From Actibacterium sp. (GTDB lineage Bacteria; Pseudomonadota; Alphaproteobacteria; Rhodobacterales; Rhodobacteraceae), in contig JADQCB010000043.1 of the NCBI GenBank assembly GCA_016278325.1, positions 18,241 to 82,240 on the forward strand: a stretch of DNA of 64,000 nucleotides. Reading direction: 5' to 3'. The position numbers and the translations under genes are program-made. A model generated the notes under the pieces. It did not search any database and had not been told where the DNA came from. It saw nothing but the letters and a program-made list of their open reading frames with translations. Below, piece by piece: positions 24,964 through 34,711 of this stretch. How positions within the stretch are numbered: position 1 is the first letter of the stretch; every line of letters begins with the position of its first letter.

Positions 24964-26259
24964 ATGAAGACAGACTTTACCGCCGAGCAATTGCAGGACC
25001 CGGGCATCGCGCGATCCAACCAGATCCTGCGCGCCTGCGTCCATTGCGGATTCTGCACCGCGACTTGCCCGACCTACCAGGTGTTGGGCGACGAGCTGGA
25101 TTCGCCGCGCGGGCGCATCTACCTGATCAAGGACATGCTGGAAAGCGGCCGGCCCGCCGACGAGAAGACGGTCAAGCATATCGACCGCTGCCTGTCCTGC
25201 CTGGCCTGCATGACCACCTGCCCTTCGGGGGTGCATTACATGCACCTGGTCGATCACGCCCGCGACCATATCGAGCGGACCTACAAGCGCCCCATGGGCG
25301 AGCGTGCGCTGCGCTGGCTGCTGGCGCGGATCCTGCCCTATCCGGGACGCTTCCGCCTGGCGCTTCTGGGGGCCAGGATCGCGCGCCCCCTGCGCGGCCT
25401 GATCCCCGATGCGCGGCTGCGCGCGATGCTCGACATGGCGCCGGGGCATATTCCGCCGGTCAGCCGCAACGACGATCCGCAGGTCTTCCCGGCCATCGGC
25501 GCGCGCAAGATGCGCGTCGCGCTGATGACCGGCTGCGCGCAACGGGCGCTGAACACCGATATCAATGACGCGACGATCCGGCTGTTGCGTCGGATGGGCT
25601 GCGAGGTGGTGATCGCGCGCGGCATGGGCTGTTGCGGGGCGCTGACCCATCACATGGGCAAGACCGCTGAAAGCCATGCTGCCGCGGCGCGCAACATCCG
25701 CGCCTGGCGCGCCGAAATGGCCGGTAGAGGGCTGGATGCCGTGGTGATCAACACTTCGGGCTGCGGCACGACGGTCAAGGATTACGGCCACATGTTCCGT
25801 AACGATCCGCTGGCCGAGGATGCGGCCGCGGTCGCCGAAATTGCCATGGATGTCAGCGAGGTGCTGGTGAAGCTTGACCTGCCGACGGGGGCGGATCGCG
25901 GCCTGAAGGTGGCCTATCACGCCGCCTGTTCGTTGCAGCATGGCCAGCAGATCAAGACCTATCCTAAGGACCTTCTGAAACGTGCCGGCTTCACCGTGGT
26001 CGAACCTGCCGACAGCCACCTGTGTTGCGGATCGGCCGGCACCTACAACCTGATGCAGCCCGATATCGCGACCCGGCTGAAGGATCGCAAGCTGCGCACG
26101 CTTGAGGCGAAATCCCCCGACGTGATCGCCGCGGGCAATATCGGCTGCATGATGCAGATCGGCGGCGGCACGCAGATCCCGGTGGTGCACACGGTCGAAT
26201 TGCTTGACTGGGCCACCGGCGGCCCGGCGCCGCGGGCAATTTCCGGGGTCCGGCCATAA
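24964..26259 (+). CDS. glcF: Glycolate oxidase iron-sulfur subunit GlcF
   Basis: Iron-sulfur subunit passing electrons from GlcDE to the quinone pool, 431 aa. Two 4Fe-4S motifs are intact: CVHCGFCTATC (C25, C28, C31, C35) and CLSCLACMTTC (C76, C79, C82, C86). Two CCG domains follow, with GMGCCGALTHH near 220 and HLCCGSAGTYN near 345. Last gene of the operon. With GlcD and GlcE it makes glyoxylate from glycolate. Confidence 0.96.
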   Translation: MKTDFTAEQLQDPGIARSNQILRACVHCGFCTATCPTYQVLGDELDSPRGRIYLIKDMLESGRPADEKTVKHIDRCLSCLACMTTCPSGVHYMHLVDHARDHIERTYKRPMGERALRWLLARILPYPGRFRLALLGARIARPLRGLIPDARLRAMLDMAPGHIPPVSRNDDPQVFPAIGARKMRVALMTGCAQRALNTDINDATIRLLRRMGCEVVIARGMGCCGALTHHMGKTAESHAAAARNIRAWRAEMAGRGLDAVVINTSGCGTTVKDYGHMFRNDPLAEDAAAVAEIAMDVSEVLVKLDLPTGADRGLKVAYHAACSLQHGQQIKTYPKDLLKRAGFTVVEPADSHLCCGSAGTYNLMQPDIATRLKDRKLRTLEAKSPDVIAAGNIGCMMQIGGGTQIPVVHTVELLDWATGGPAPRAISGVRP

Positions 26260-26306
26260 TCCTGCCCAATCGTCCTGCTAACCGGATCCGAAACAGGGGA
26301 GATGTC

Positions 26307-27128
26307 ATGTTGCGGGTGGTCATGATGCTCGTGGCCGGGGCTTGGCTGGCCGCGTCACAGGCGGCGTACGGTTCGGAATCCGGTCTTCGACGGCTGTCGA
26401 CAAGCGAGGATGGAAAAGGGTGGGAGGCGGTCGGCCGCCTGAACCTCGGGGATTGGGGCTTTTGCACCGGCGCGCTGATCGAGCCGGACCTGGTGCTGAC
26501 CGCCGCGCATTGCCTGTATGACGAACAGAGCGGCGACGTGATCGACCTGGGCGCATTGGAATTCCTCGCGGGCTGGCGCGATGGCCGGGCCGAGGCCTAT
26601 CGCAAGGTCAAGCAGGCGATCATCCATCCGCGCTATACCTATCATGACACCGACCGGATCAACCGCGTCGCCTATGACCTGGCGTTGCTGCGGCTGGCGC
26701 GCCCGATCCGCCTGCCCGGGTTGACGCCTTTCGCGATCGCGCCGCGACCGCACAAGGGCGACGCGGTCGGCGTGGTTTCCTATGCCCAGGACCGGGCAGA
26801 GGCGCCATCGCTTCAGCGCACCTGCCATGTCCTGGCTGGTGCGCCCGGCGTGCTGATGCTGTCCTGCAAGGTGGATTTCGGGGCGTCCGGTTCGCCGGTT
26901 TTCACCTTTCACGATGGCACCGCGCGGATCGTTTCGGTCGTTTCGTCCATGGCGGCCAGCGAGGCCGGGAAAGTGGCCCTGGGAACGTCGCTGGAAGATT
27001 CGCTTTCGCTGCTGCGCGAGAGATTGGCGATGGGCGTGGGCGTGATCGCGCCGCCGACCCGGGTCGTCCGGCGCTTCGAAAAGGATAGTGCGCGTAACGG
27101 AACCAGCGCCAAGTTTCTGCGCCCCTGA
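26307..27128 (+). CDS. Secreted trypsin-like serine protease
   Basis: A 273-aa S1-family protease with a signal peptide (1-19 or 1-22). The catalytic triad is complete: His in LTAAHC (about 69-74), Asp in AYDLALLRLA (about 123-132) and Ser in DFGASGSPVF (about 194-203; Ser about 200). Cys residues C49, C74, C173 and C186 could form two disulfides. It is expected in the periplasm. The last 30 residues, rich in Arg and Lys, are unlike the fold. Start supported by GGGGAGAT upstream. Confidence 0.87.
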   Translation: MLRVVMMLVAGAWLAASQAAYGSESGLRRLSTSEDGKGWEAVGRLNLGDWGFCTGALIEPDLVLTAAHCLYDEQSGDVIDLGALEFLAGWRDGRAEAYRKVKQAIIHPRYTYHDTDRINRVAYDLALLRLARPIRLPGLTPFAIAPRPHKGDAVGVVSYAQDRAEAPSLQRTCHVLAGAPGVLMLSCKVDFGASGSPVFTFHDGTARIVSVVSSMAASEAGKVALGTSLEDSLSLLRERLAMGVGVIAPPTRVVRRFEKDSARNGTSAKFLRP

Positions 27129-27132
27129 CCGA

Positions 27133-27161
27133 CTTGACAGCGAAAATGCCGTTACCCATAT
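27133..27161 (+). promoter_or_regulatory. Candidate RpoH (sigma-32) promoter for hsp20
   Basis: CTTGAC (27133-27138) and CCCATAT (27155-27161) resemble the heat-shock consensus CTTGAA / CCCCATNT with about 15-16 bases between the boxes. It is about 100 bases upstream of the Hsp20 start, which gives it a plausible target. No experiment supports it. Confidence 0.5.
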
Positions 27162-27259
27162 CGTCGCTGCGCAGACGCCGCACCGGGTCTGCGCGGATGC
27201 GGCCCGTCCCGTGATGGGAGGGTCAAGTTGTTACATCGCTCAACAGAGGATGAAGAAAC

Positions 27260-27724
27260 ATGCGCACATACGATCTTTCCCCGCTTTATCGCGCCACCGT
27301 GGGATTCGACCGGGTGGCCGACCTGATGGACCGGGTGCTGACCAATGATGTGGCTCAGCCGACCTATCCGCCCTACAATATCGAGAAGACCTCGGAGGAG
27401 GGCTATCGCATTTCGCTGGCGGTGGCCGGGTTCGCGGCGGATGAGCTGTCGGTCGACGTGAAGGAGAATGCGCTGGTCATCTCCGCCCAGAAGGCAGAGG
27501 ACGAAACTCCGCGCACCTATCTTCACCGTGGCATCGCCACGCGCGCCTTCGAACGGCGGTTCCACCTGGCCGACCATGTGAAGGTCACCGGCGCGACGCA
27601 TGCCGACGGGATGCTGCATATCGACCTGGTTCGTGAAGTGCCCGAGGCGCTGAAACCCCGCCGGATCGAGATCGCGCGCGGCGACACCGTGGAAGGCCGT
27701 GCGCTGGAGAACGCCCAGGCCTGA
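27260..27724 (+). CDS. Hsp20 family small heat shock protein (IbpA-like)
   Basis: ATP-independent holdase chaperone of 154 aa. The N-terminus MRTYDLSPLYRATVGFDR matches IbpA-type proteins; the alpha-crystallin domain spans about 35-130, with YRISLAVAGF and a VISAQK strand, and ends at GMLHIDLVREVPE. The C-terminal IxI-like motif is KPRRIEI. AGAGGA precedes the start. It has a possible sigma-32 promoter and a strong terminator, so it is its own unit. Confidence 0.94.
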   Translation: MRTYDLSPLYRATVGFDRVADLMDRVLTNDVAQPTYPPYNIEKTSEEGYRISLAVAGFAADELSVDVKENALVISAQKAEDETPRTYLHRGIATRAFERRFHLADHVKVTGATHADGMLHIDLVREVPEALKPRRIEIARGDTVEGRALENAQA

Positions 27725-27751
27725 TCTGGCGATCCGAAGGATCGTTTCGTG

Positions 27752-27778
27752 GCGCGGCCCGGAAGGGCCGCGCTTTTT
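27752..27778 (+). terminator. Rho-independent terminator after hsp20
   Basis: GCGCGGCCC (27752-27760) pairs perfectly with GGGCCGCGC (27765-27773) over a GGAA tetraloop, followed by TTTTT. Textbook intrinsic terminator, 27 bases after the hsp20 stop. Confidence 0.92.
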
Positions 27779-28123
27779 ATGCGGGCCGGGTGGTGCCCCG
27801 ATGGGTATTCTCGCCCAAATTGTTTCTGTTTGGGCTACAGTGTCGCCGATAACCTCAATTTTTTCGGTATTGACCGCGGATTGTCACTAGCCAGTGGCAT
27901 GCGGGTCAGGAATCCCGAGAGGGAGTCTGGCCGCGCATCGCCCGATTGAGTGACTGTTCGAACGGGATCCCTTCGGAGCGGCAATGTCGGAGAGTTGTGC
28001 GGTAATTGACATAATGGCCGATCTAATGACATTTATGTGCATTGATACGGTTGGCAGTCGGCATATCCTTGATTCAGAGTCGCGGAGATTCATCCAGCGG
28101 CTTGTTTGAAAAGGACTCAGGTC
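27779..28123. other. Intergenic stretch upstream of a small secreted protein
   Basis: A gene-free region with lower GC than its flanks. It contains a perfect dyad GCCCAAA (27813-27819) / TTTGGGC (27829-27835) with a 9-base loop and no T-run, and a 28010-28070 portion rich in A and T (for example TAATTGACATAATGG). No RNA gene could be recognised; it probably holds the promoter and regulatory sites of the gene at 28124. Confidence 0.5.
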
Positions 28124-28513
28124 ATGCACCGTATTATTCTTTCGACCGCGCTTGTCATCGCCGCCGCGGCGCCGGTGGTTGCGGCGGATTACAAGTTTCC
28201 GGTGATCGTGAATGCCTCTGCGATGAAGATCTTCATCGACGAGGCGAGCAGATCGGATGATGGCGAAACGCGCCAGCTGGGCAATGCCCTGATGCTGAGG
28301 TCGCGCGCCGGCACCGATGCCATCCTGTCGACACAAAACATCATACGCCCGGTGGGGCAGGAACAATTCGCGCGGCTGGCGCTGGAGGCCGATGACGGGG
28401 CCGGGCGGGCACAGGCCGGCAATCCGGGCACACTGATCCGCTACAAGGTGGCGAACAACCGGGCCCAGACGGTTTTCACGAATCTTTACCTGGCCGGGCG
28501 CGCCGACGACTGA
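28124..28513 (+). CDS. Small secreted protein, uncharacterised
   Basis: A 129-aa protein with a clear signal peptide (1-21, ending VVAA). The mature part is alternating charged and hydrophobic segments with no Cys and no motif I recognise. AAAAGGA lies upstream of the ATG at 28124, and a strong terminator follows, so it forms a single-gene unit. It may be periplasmic or extracellular. Confidence 0.7.
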   Translation: MHRIILSTALVIAAAAPVVAADYKFPVIVNASAMKIFIDEASRSDDGETRQLGNALMLRSRAGTDAILSTQNIIRPVGQEQFARLALEADDGAGRAQAGNPGTLIRYKVANNRAQTVFTNLYLAGRADD

Positions 28514-28575
28514 GTGCCGCAGATTGCCAGGGGCCGCCGCTCCGGGCGACCGATGACTGCGAGCGGATGAAACGA

Positions 28576-28599
28576 CGGGGGCCGATCGGCCCCCGTTTT
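28576..28599 (+). terminator. Rho-independent terminator
   Basis: CGGGGGCCGA and TCGGCCCCCG (28576-28595) form a perfect 20-base palindrome followed by TTTT, 62 bases after the stop of the small secreted protein gene. Confidence 0.88.
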
Positions 28600-28731
28600 C
28601 ATCCCGCCCCGGATCGGCACCCTGGCGCGCGCGGTCGAAGAGCGGTTGCGCCCCCGTCAGATCTGGCGTCTTTTGTCGTGAGGGATGCGCCGGCCGGCAG
28701 CGACCGGCGGGCTTGATAAGCAGGGGGATGG

Positions 28732-29529
28732 ATGGATTACGACGACGCCTATGCGAATGCGCCCTATATCCCGGGTGCCGATGAATACCCGGAAAAGTGG
28801 GCGGCCCGGGCCGACGCCTTCCGCACGACGGCAAGGGCGCGGCTGGACATGGCCTATGGGCCGCATCCGCGTCAGCGGCTCGATCTGTTCCAGCCCGAGG
28901 GCGCGCCGCAGGGCCTCGTGGTGTTCGTGCATGGCGGGTATTGGCTGAAATTCGACCGCAAGCTCTGGTCGCATCTTGCCGCCGGGCCGCTTGCGCGGAA
29001 CTGGGCGGTGGCGATGCCCTCTTACCGCCTCGCGCCCGAGGTGCACATCGCCGAGATTACCGGCGACGTGCGCGCTTCGATCGAACTGGCGGCGGCCGGG
29101 ATTGCCGGGCCGATCGTCCTGGCCGGGCACTCGGCCGGCGGACATCTGGTGGCGCGGATGCTCTGCCCCGACGTGGGGTTGTCCGATGCGGTGGCCGGAC
29201 GGCTGAGGCGCGTGGTGCCGATTTCGGGCCTGTCGGACCTGCGACCGCTCATGAACACGGCGATGAACGATCAGTTCCGCATGGACCTGGCCGAGGCCCG
29301 GGCGGAAAGCCCCGCGCTCTGCGCCGATCCATTGGCGGTGCCGGTCGTCGCCTGGGTCGGCGGCGCCGAACGGCCCGTGTTCCTCGACCAGTCCCGCTGG
29401 CTGGCCGATGCCTGGCCGCAGGCAGAGCTGCATGTCGATCACGGACGGCACCATTTCGATGTGATCGAGGGGCTCGAAACAGCGGACAGCCCCCTGACAC
29501 GCGCCCTGCTGGACGGGATTGCCAGCTAG
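28732..29529 (+). CDS. Alpha/beta hydrolase, kynurenine formamidase-like
   Basis: A 265-aa alpha/beta hydrolase. HGGYW (about 64-68) is the oxyanion-type signature of N-formylkynurenine formamidase, and the nucleophile elbow is GHSAGG (about 129-134, Ser 131). Asp (about 217) and His (HHFDVIEG, about 243) complete the triad. Arylformamidase or a related esterase is most likely. No tryptophan-degradation neighbour is present to confirm it. Convergent with ubiB. Confidence 0.83.
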   Translation: MDYDDAYANAPYIPGADEYPEKWAARADAFRTTARARLDMAYGPHPRQRLDLFQPEGAPQGLVVFVHGGYWLKFDRKLWSHLAAGPLARNWAVAMPSYRLAPEVHIAEITGDVRASIELAAAGIAGPIVLAGHSAGGHLVARMLCPDVGLSDAVAGRLRRVVPISGLSDLRPLMNTAMNDQFRMDLAEARAESPALCADPLAVPVVAWVGGAERPVFLDQSRWLADAWPQAELHVDHGRHHFDVIEGLETADSPLTRALLDGIAS

Positions 29530-29585
29530 ACGAATCAGGCCGGAACGGATGGCCGAGAGCGATTTTTTCCGCCTGTGAGCCGCGA

Positions 29586-31124
29586 TCACCACAAGACGAA
29601 CCAAAACGCCAGCACCGTTGCACCGGCGCCCGCACCGGCGCCGAGAAAGAGCCAGAGAGCCGGCCAGAACCGCGACGACCGGGGCGCCGGACCCGCAGGC
29701 TGGCTTTGACGCAGCAGCACGGCCTCGGCCATCTCGGGCAATTTCGGCCCGAAACGCGACAGCACCACGGCGGTGCGGGCCAGGTCGCGCAGGAAAGCCC
29801 TGGGCCCGACATTCTCCTTGATGTAATCCTCGACGATCGGGCGGGCGACCTGCCATATGTTCGTGTGCGGGTCGAGCGACCGTGCCACGCCTTCGACCAC
29901 CACCATCGTGCGTTGCAGCAGGATCAGCTCGGTGCGCGTCTGCATCCCGAAACGTTCCGTTACCTCAAAGAGATAGCTCAGCAGCCGTGCCATCGAAATA
30001 TGCGAGGCATCCATGCCGAAGATCGGATCGCCCACGGCCCGCAAGGCGCGGGCGAATTCGTCCACGTCCCGATCGGCGGGAACATAGCCGGCCTCGAAAT
30101 GCACTTCCGCGACGCGGCGGTAATCCTTGCGGATGAAGCCGAACAGGATCTCGGCATAGACGCGACGGGTATATTCGTCGATTCGCCCCATGATCCCGAA
30201 GTCCAGCGCGATGATGTCGCCATTTGACGCGACCTTCAGGTTGCCCTGGTGCATGTCCGCATGAAAGAAGCCATCGCGCAGGGCGTGGCGCAGGAAAAAG
30301 CGCAGCACCCGTTCCCCCAGGTCGCGCCGGTCGTGCCCCGCCGCGTCGATCGCGGCATTGTCGCCCAGGGAAATGCCGTCGGCCCAGGCCAGGGTCATCA
30401 CCCGTCGGCTGCTGAAGGACCAGTGCGGCCGCGGCACGAAGAACCCGTCATCCTGATCCGTGTTCGCGGCAAATTCCGACGCGGCCGAGGCTTCCAGCCG
30501 CAGATCCAGTTCGCCCAGGACCACGCCTTCGAAATGCGCGATCACGTCGGTGGGCCGCAAGCGCCGCGAGGATGGGGACAGCGCCTCGACAAGGCCGGCA
30601 GCGAAATAGAAGGCGTCGATATCCTTCTTGAAATCCCGCTCGATCCGGGGGCGCAAGACCTTTACGGCGACGGCCTCGCCGGTATCGGCCAGGCGCGCGC
30701 GATGCACCTGCGCGATGGATGCCGCTGCCACCGGGGCGCTGAATTCGGAAAAGATCTGCTCCACCGGCACGCCGAGCTCGGCCGCGACCGTCTGTTTGGC
30801 GGTTTCGGTCGGAAAGGGCGGCAACTTGTCCTGCAAGACCCGCAATTGTTGCGCCAGCTCGTCGCCCACCACATCCGGCCGGGTGGAAAGGATCTGGCCG
30901 AACTTGATATAGGCCGGTCCCAGCGCTGTCAGCGCCCGCGTGACCGGGGGGTGCGCGGGATCGCCGCGATAGCCCAGCCAGGCAAAGGGCCATCCCAGCA
31001 CGCGCGCGATGATGCGCAGGTGCTGCGGCGCATCGAAGGCGGCCAGCACGGCGCCCATCGCGCCGGTGCGTTCGAGCGTGGCGCCGGTGCGGATCAGGCG
31101 CCATATATTGTGCGGGCCGCGCAT
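29586..31124 (-). CDS. ubiB: Ubiquinone biosynthesis ATPase/kinase-like protein UbiB
   Basis: ADCK-family protein of 512 aa needed for ubiquinone synthesis, probably by ATPase activity that helps extract lipid intermediates. The family KxGQ motif is [11 protein letters not shown] (about 72-82), the Ala-rich loop is [11 protein letters not shown], and kinase-like residues appear as [16 protein letters not shown] and LDFGIMGR. The C-terminus has a membrane helix (about 490-510) as in other UbiB proteins. It follows ubiE with a 1-base gap. Confidence 0.95.
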   Translation of the reverse strand: MRGPHNIWRLIRTGATLERTGAMGAVLAAFDAPQHLRIIARVLGWPFAWLGYRGDPAHPPVTRALTALGPAYIKFGQILSTRPDVVGDELAQQLRVLQDKLPPFPTETAKQTVAAELGVPVEQIFSEFSAPVAAASIAQVHRARLADTGEAVAVKVLRPRIERDFKKDIDAFYFAAGLVEALSPSSRRLRPTDVIAHFEGVVLGELDLRLEASAASEFAANTDQDDGFFVPRPHWSFSSRRVMTLAWADGISLGDNAAIDAAGHDRRDLGERVLRFFLRHALRDGFFHADMHQGNLKVASNGDIIALDFGIMGRIDEYTRRVYAEILFGFIRKDYRRVAEVHFEAGYVPADRDVDEFARALRAVGDPIFGMDASHISMARLLSYLFEVTERFGMQTRTELILLQRTMVVVEGVARSLDPHTNIWQVARPIVEDYIKENVGPRAFLRDLARTAVVLSRFGPKLPEMAEAVLLRQSQPAGPAPRSSRFWPALWLFLGAGAGAGATVLAFWFVLW

Positions 31125-31125
31125 G

Positions 31126-31878
31126 TCAGATCTTCCAGCCGGAATGCAGCGCGGCGACGCCCATCGACAGGTTCCGGTATTTCACGTTCTCGAACCCCGC
31201 CGCGCGGATCATCTCGGCGAATCTGTCCTGGTCCGGGAAACGACGGATCGATTCCACCAGGTATTGATAGCTGTCACGGTCATTCGCGACCAACTGGCCC
31301 ATTCTGGGGATCACGTTGAAGGAATAGCGGTCATAGGCCCATTGCATCATCGGGTTCGGCAACTGGCTGAATTCCAGCACCATGAGCCGTCCACCGGGGC
31401 GCAGCACGCGAAATGCCTCGGACAAGGCGTCCTCGATGCGGGTTACGTTCCGGATGCCGAAGGATATGGTGTAGACGTCGAAACTGTTCGCATCGAAGGG
31501 CAGCGCCATCGCATCGCCCACCACCCAGTCCAGTCCATCGGCCATGTGCTCGGCTTCGGCGCGCTGGCGGCCGGCGGTCAGCATCGACTCGGTCATGTCC
31601 AGCACGACGGCGGTGGCGCCCGGCGCGCGCTTGAGAAAGCGAAAGGCAATGTCGCCGGTGCCGCCGGCAACATCCAGCAGGCGCTGGCCCGGCCGCGGCG
31701 CCAGCCAGTCCATCATCGCATCTTTCCAGAGCCGGTGAATGCCCAGCGACATCAGGTCGTTCATCACGTCATACCGCGAGGCGACGCTGGTAAAGACATC
31801 GTGGACCCGGCCGGCCTTCTGGTCTTCGGGCACGGTCTGAAAGCCGAAATGCGTCGTTTTCTGAGTGTCGTCGGTCAT
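31126..31878 (-). CDS. ubiE: Ubiquinone/menaquinone methyltransferase UbiE
   Basis: SAM-dependent C-methyltransferase of ubiquinone synthesis, 250 aa. The N-terminal [18 protein letters not shown] and motif [16 protein letters not shown] (about 67-81) are characteristic; the later [11 protein letters not shown] and [13 protein letters not shown] complete the family signature. The gene is head of ubiE-ubiB and divergent from mutM with 87 bases between the starts. Confidence 0.96.
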   Translation of the reverse strand: MTDDTQKTTHFGFQTVPEDQKAGRVHDVFTSVASRYDVMNDLMSLGIHRLWKDAMMDWLAPRPGQRLLDVAGGTGDIAFRFLKRAPGATAVVLDMTESMLTAGRQRAEAEHMADGLDWVVGDAMALPFDANSFDVYTISFGIRNVTRIEDALSEAFRVLRPGGRLMVLEFSQLPNPMMQWAYDRYSFNVIPRMGQLVANDRDSYQYLVESIRRFPDQDRFAEMIRAAGFENVKYRNLSMGVAALHSGWKI

Positions 31879-31965
31879 CGGCCTCTTGCCGTCGCTCGAA
31901 ACGCACCCCTTCTATGGAATGCCAACCCGCGGTTACAACGAATACCGGTCGAGAGGAAGTGCCAG

Positions 31966-32817
31966 ATGCCCGAATTGCCCGAGGTCGAGACCGTCCGGCG
32001 GGGCCTGGCCCCGGTGATGGAGGGGCACAGGATCGACGCGGCGCGGGTCAACCGCCCCGATCTGCGCTGGCCGTTTCCGCCCCGCATGGCCGAGCGGCTG
32101 ACCGGGGCACGAATCGACCGCCTGGGGCGGCGGTCGAAATACATCCTGGCCGATCTGTCCACCGGCGAGACGCTGCTGATCCACCTGGGCATGTCCGGCC
32201 GGATGCTGATTTCCGGCCAGACGCCGGGGCGGTTCCATCATGACCGGACGGCGCCGGGAAAACACGACCATGTGGAGCTGGACATGGACAATGGCGCGCA
32301 TGTCACGTTCAACGATGCGCGCCGGTTCGGGGCGATGGACCTGATCGACACCGCGCGGGCGCATGATCACTGGCTGCTGCGCGATCTCGGCCCTGAACCG
32401 CTGGGAAATGCGTTCAACGAGGATTATCTCGTCGCGCGGCTCAAAGGGCGCATGACCCCGATCAAGACGGCCTTGCTGGACCAGCGAATCGTTGCCGGCC
32501 TGGGCAATATCTATGTGTGCGAGGCGCTGCACCGGGCCGGCATTTCGCCCCGCCGCAAAGCCGGAAAGATCTCGGCCCGGCGGGTCGCATCGCTGGTGCC
32601 GATCATCCGAGACGTGCTGAACGACGCGATCGCCGCGGGCGGGTCCAGCCTGCGCGATCATCGGCGAACCGATGGCGAACTGGGCTATTTCCAGCATGTT
32701 TTCCGCGCCTATGGCCGTGAAGGGCAGCCCTGTCCAACCATCGGATGCCGCGGCGAAATCGCCCGGATCGTCCAGTCGGGCCGATCGACCTTTCACTGTC
32801 CGCAATGCCAAAGATAA
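31966..32817 (+). CDS. mutM: Formamidopyrimidine-DNA glycosylase (Fpg/MutM)
   Basis: Base excision repair glycosylase/AP lyase for oxidised purines such as 8-oxoguanine, 283 aa. The N-terminal catalytic Pro and Glu are in MPELPEVET; the helix-two-turn-helix region includes [14 protein letters not shown] (about 175-188). The C-terminal zinc finger has C-x4-C and C-x2-C pairs (CPTIGC and CPQC). The ATG at 31966 has GAGAGGAAG upstream. Confidence 0.97.
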   Translation: MPELPEVETVRRGLAPVMEGHRIDAARVNRPDLRWPFPPRMAERLTGARIDRLGRRSKYILADLSTGETLLIHLGMSGRMLISGQTPGRFHHDRTAPGKHDHVELDMDNGAHVTFNDARRFGAMDLIDTARAHDHWLLRDLGPEPLGNAFNEDYLVARLKGRMTPIKTALLDQRIVAGLGNIYVCEALHRAGISPRRKAGKISARRVASLVPIIRDVLNDAIAAGGSSLRDHRRTDGELGYFQHVFRAYGREGQPCPTIGCRGEIARIVQSGRSTFHCPQCQR

Positions 32818-32880
32818 CTTGATCGTCTGATTGAGGCTGGTAAGGAATCGCGTTGAACATAACCGAAAGGCGCCTTGCGC

Positions 32881-33657
32881 ATGGCCTACAAGACCCTGAT
32901 CGTCGAGATCGAAGAACATGTCGCCCTGATCCGTTTGAATCGCCCCGACGCGCTGAACGCGCTGAATGCCGAGCTGATGTCGGAACTGGCGGACGCAATC
33001 GGACAGGCCGATCGGAACGACAAGGTGCGCTGTGTCGTGCTGACCGGATCGGAAAAAGCATTCGCGGCGGGGGCCGATATCAAGGAGATGAGCCAGAAGG
33101 GCTTCGTCGATGTCTTCGGCAAGGATTTCTTCACGCCGGAAACCGAAGAGATCCTGCGCTGTCGCAAGCCGATCATCGCGGCGGTTTCGGGATATGCCCT
33201 GGGCGGCGGTTGCGAGCTTGCGATGCTGTGCGATTTCATCATCGCCGCCGACACCGCCAAGTTCGGCCAGCCGGAAATCAACCTCGGCGTGATCGCCGGC
33301 ATCGGCGGCACCCAGCGCCTCACCCGTTTCGTCGGCAAGTCCAAGTCGATGGACATGCATCTGACCGGCCGCTTCATGGATGCGGACGAAGCCGAGCGCG
33401 CCGGTCTCGTCAGCCGAGTCGTCCCGGCCAAGAAGCTGATGGAAGAGGTGATGGCGATCGCCGACAAGATCGCCGAGAAATCCAGGCTGACCACCATCGC
33501 CGTCAAGGAATGTGTCAATCGCAGCTATGAGACGACGCTGCGTGAAGGTCTGTTGTTCGAGCGTCGCGTGTTCCACTCGCTCTTTGCCACCGACGATCAG
33601 AAAGAGGGCATGGCGGCCTTCCTCGAAAAACGCGAGCCGCAGTTCCGCGACAAGTAA
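32881..33657 (+). CDS. Enoyl-CoA hydratase
   Basis: Short-chain enoyl-CoA hydratase of the crotonase family, 258 aa. The oxyanion-hole segments are AFAAGADIKEM (about 61-71) and ALGGGCELAMLCD (about 102-114, with the first catalytic Glu); the second Glu is in FGQPEINLGVIAG. These fit beta-oxidation or PHB-related hydratases rather than lyase or isomerase members. The ATG at 32881 is preceded by GGCGCC and by no strong SD. Confidence 0.93.
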   Translation: MAYKTLIVEIEEHVALIRLNRPDALNALNAELMSELADAIGQADRNDKVRCVVLTGSEKAFAAGADIKEMSQKGFVDVFGKDFFTPETEEILRCRKPIIAAVSGYALGGGCELAMLCDFIIAADTAKFGQPEINLGVIAGIGGTQRLTRFVGKSKSMDMHLTGRFMDADEAERAGLVSRVVPAKKLMEEVMAIADKIAEKSRLTTIAVKECVNRSYETTLREGLLFERRVFHSLFATDDQKEGMAAFLEKREPQFRDK

Positions 33658-33825
33658 GCGGCCCTCTGCCCGGGTCGTTTTTCGGTTTCCTTTCCGCGCA
33701 TCGTGCACTATAGCGTTGCGCCACACGCGCGTGAGGCCCGCTCTGGCCAGAATCAGCCGGTTCAGAACCCGGTCGGGCCGATTGCGCAACGGATATTCAA
33801 TTGACCCGACGAAGGGAAACACAGC

Positions 33826-34092
33826 ATGGCAAATTCGCCCCAGGCAAAGAAACGCGCCCGCGAGAACGAGCGCCGCTTCGCCGTGAACAAGGCGCGCCGG
33901 TCGCGCATCCGCACCTATCTGCGCAAGGTCGAGGAAGCGATCGCTTCGGGCGACAAGGCCGCCGCCGAAGCCGCCCTGCGGACCGCGCAGCCCGAACTGA
34001 TGCGCGGCGTCACCAAGGGCGTTCTTCACAAGAACACTGTGGCGCGGAAAATGTCGCGCCTGTCGTCGCGGGTCAAGGCGCTGGGCGTCTGA
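33826..34092 (+). CDS. rpsT: 30S ribosomal protein S20
   Basis: Small-subunit protein bS20, 88 aa, helical and very basic, matching the family: [17 protein letters not shown] start and [18 protein letters not shown] end. AAGGGAAA is upstream of the ATG. A TATAGC hexamer at 33709-33714 may be its -10 box. Followed by a strong terminator and then dnaA, the usual order in alphaproteobacteria. Confidence 0.98.
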   Translation: MANSPQAKKRARENERRFAVNKARRSRIRTYLRKVEEAIASGDKAAAEAALRTAQPELMRGVTKGVLHKNTVARKMSRLSSRVKALGV

Positions 34093-34118
34093 TCCCCGAC
34101 GGTATCGCGATTTCGAAA

Positions 34119-34149
34119 CGGGACGCGCCCCGGCGCGTCCCGTTTTTTT
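34119..34149 (+). terminator. Rho-independent terminator after rpsT
   Basis: CGGGACGCGCC (34119-34129) pairs perfectly with GGCGCGTCCCG (34132-34142) over a 2-base CC gap, and is followed by seven T residues. Strong intrinsic terminator. Confidence 0.94.
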
Positions 34150-34711
34150 GCTGGATTGTTGCAATTTTCCCCATCCGACGACCGTGCCAAAAGGTCTTTT
34201 CGGATTCGGCCGAGCAAAGCGACAGTCAAGCGCGAAGTTCTGTTGCGGCTGGCTTCGCGGCGTTGCTAATTTCCATCCTGCGATTCACATCGTCTTGGGG
34301 GGACAGGGCACAAGCATAACCCCGTCTGCACGAATTTGGCTGCCAGAGAATGTGCGGGGAATGCTTGTCGGCGTAAGGGTGTCTTGCTGGGCTTCACGCC
34401 CGGCTGACACCGGCGTCGGTCGGACATGATTGCGGGGCGCTGCGCCGCGCGACCGAAATCCGGCCTGTCCATGGAGACTGCGTAGCGCGGAATGCAGAGG
34501 CTGTGCGAAGGGGCTCGCCCATCCTCTCTGTTGCGAACTTTGCTGCGCGACGCCCGCGAAGCCATGCGGGACCGGCTGTGCCGCGCCTTGCGGTTGGCCG
34601 GGTATTCCTGTTCCAGGCCGGTGATTTCGCCGCATGCGTGGCGCGTGGAACCCGAGCGGGTTGGAACGGCGTCTGGCGATGCGATCTGGGGACGGACGCT
34701 GGAGCGGGTGA
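34150..34711. other. Long leader upstream of dnaA
   Basis: About 560 gene-free bases between the rpsT terminator and dnaA. Short open frames exist on both strands but none resembles a known protein or has a convincing start. I looked for 9-base DnaA boxes (TTATCCACA-like) on both strands and saw none, so an origin here is not supported. Likely content is the dnaA promoter and a long 5' untranslated leader. Confidence 0.6.

Noticed and set aside
34150..34711. Replication origin next to dnaA
   Set aside because: No DnaA-box cluster and no AT-rich unwinding element is evident; in alphaproteobacteria the origin is often away from dnaA.
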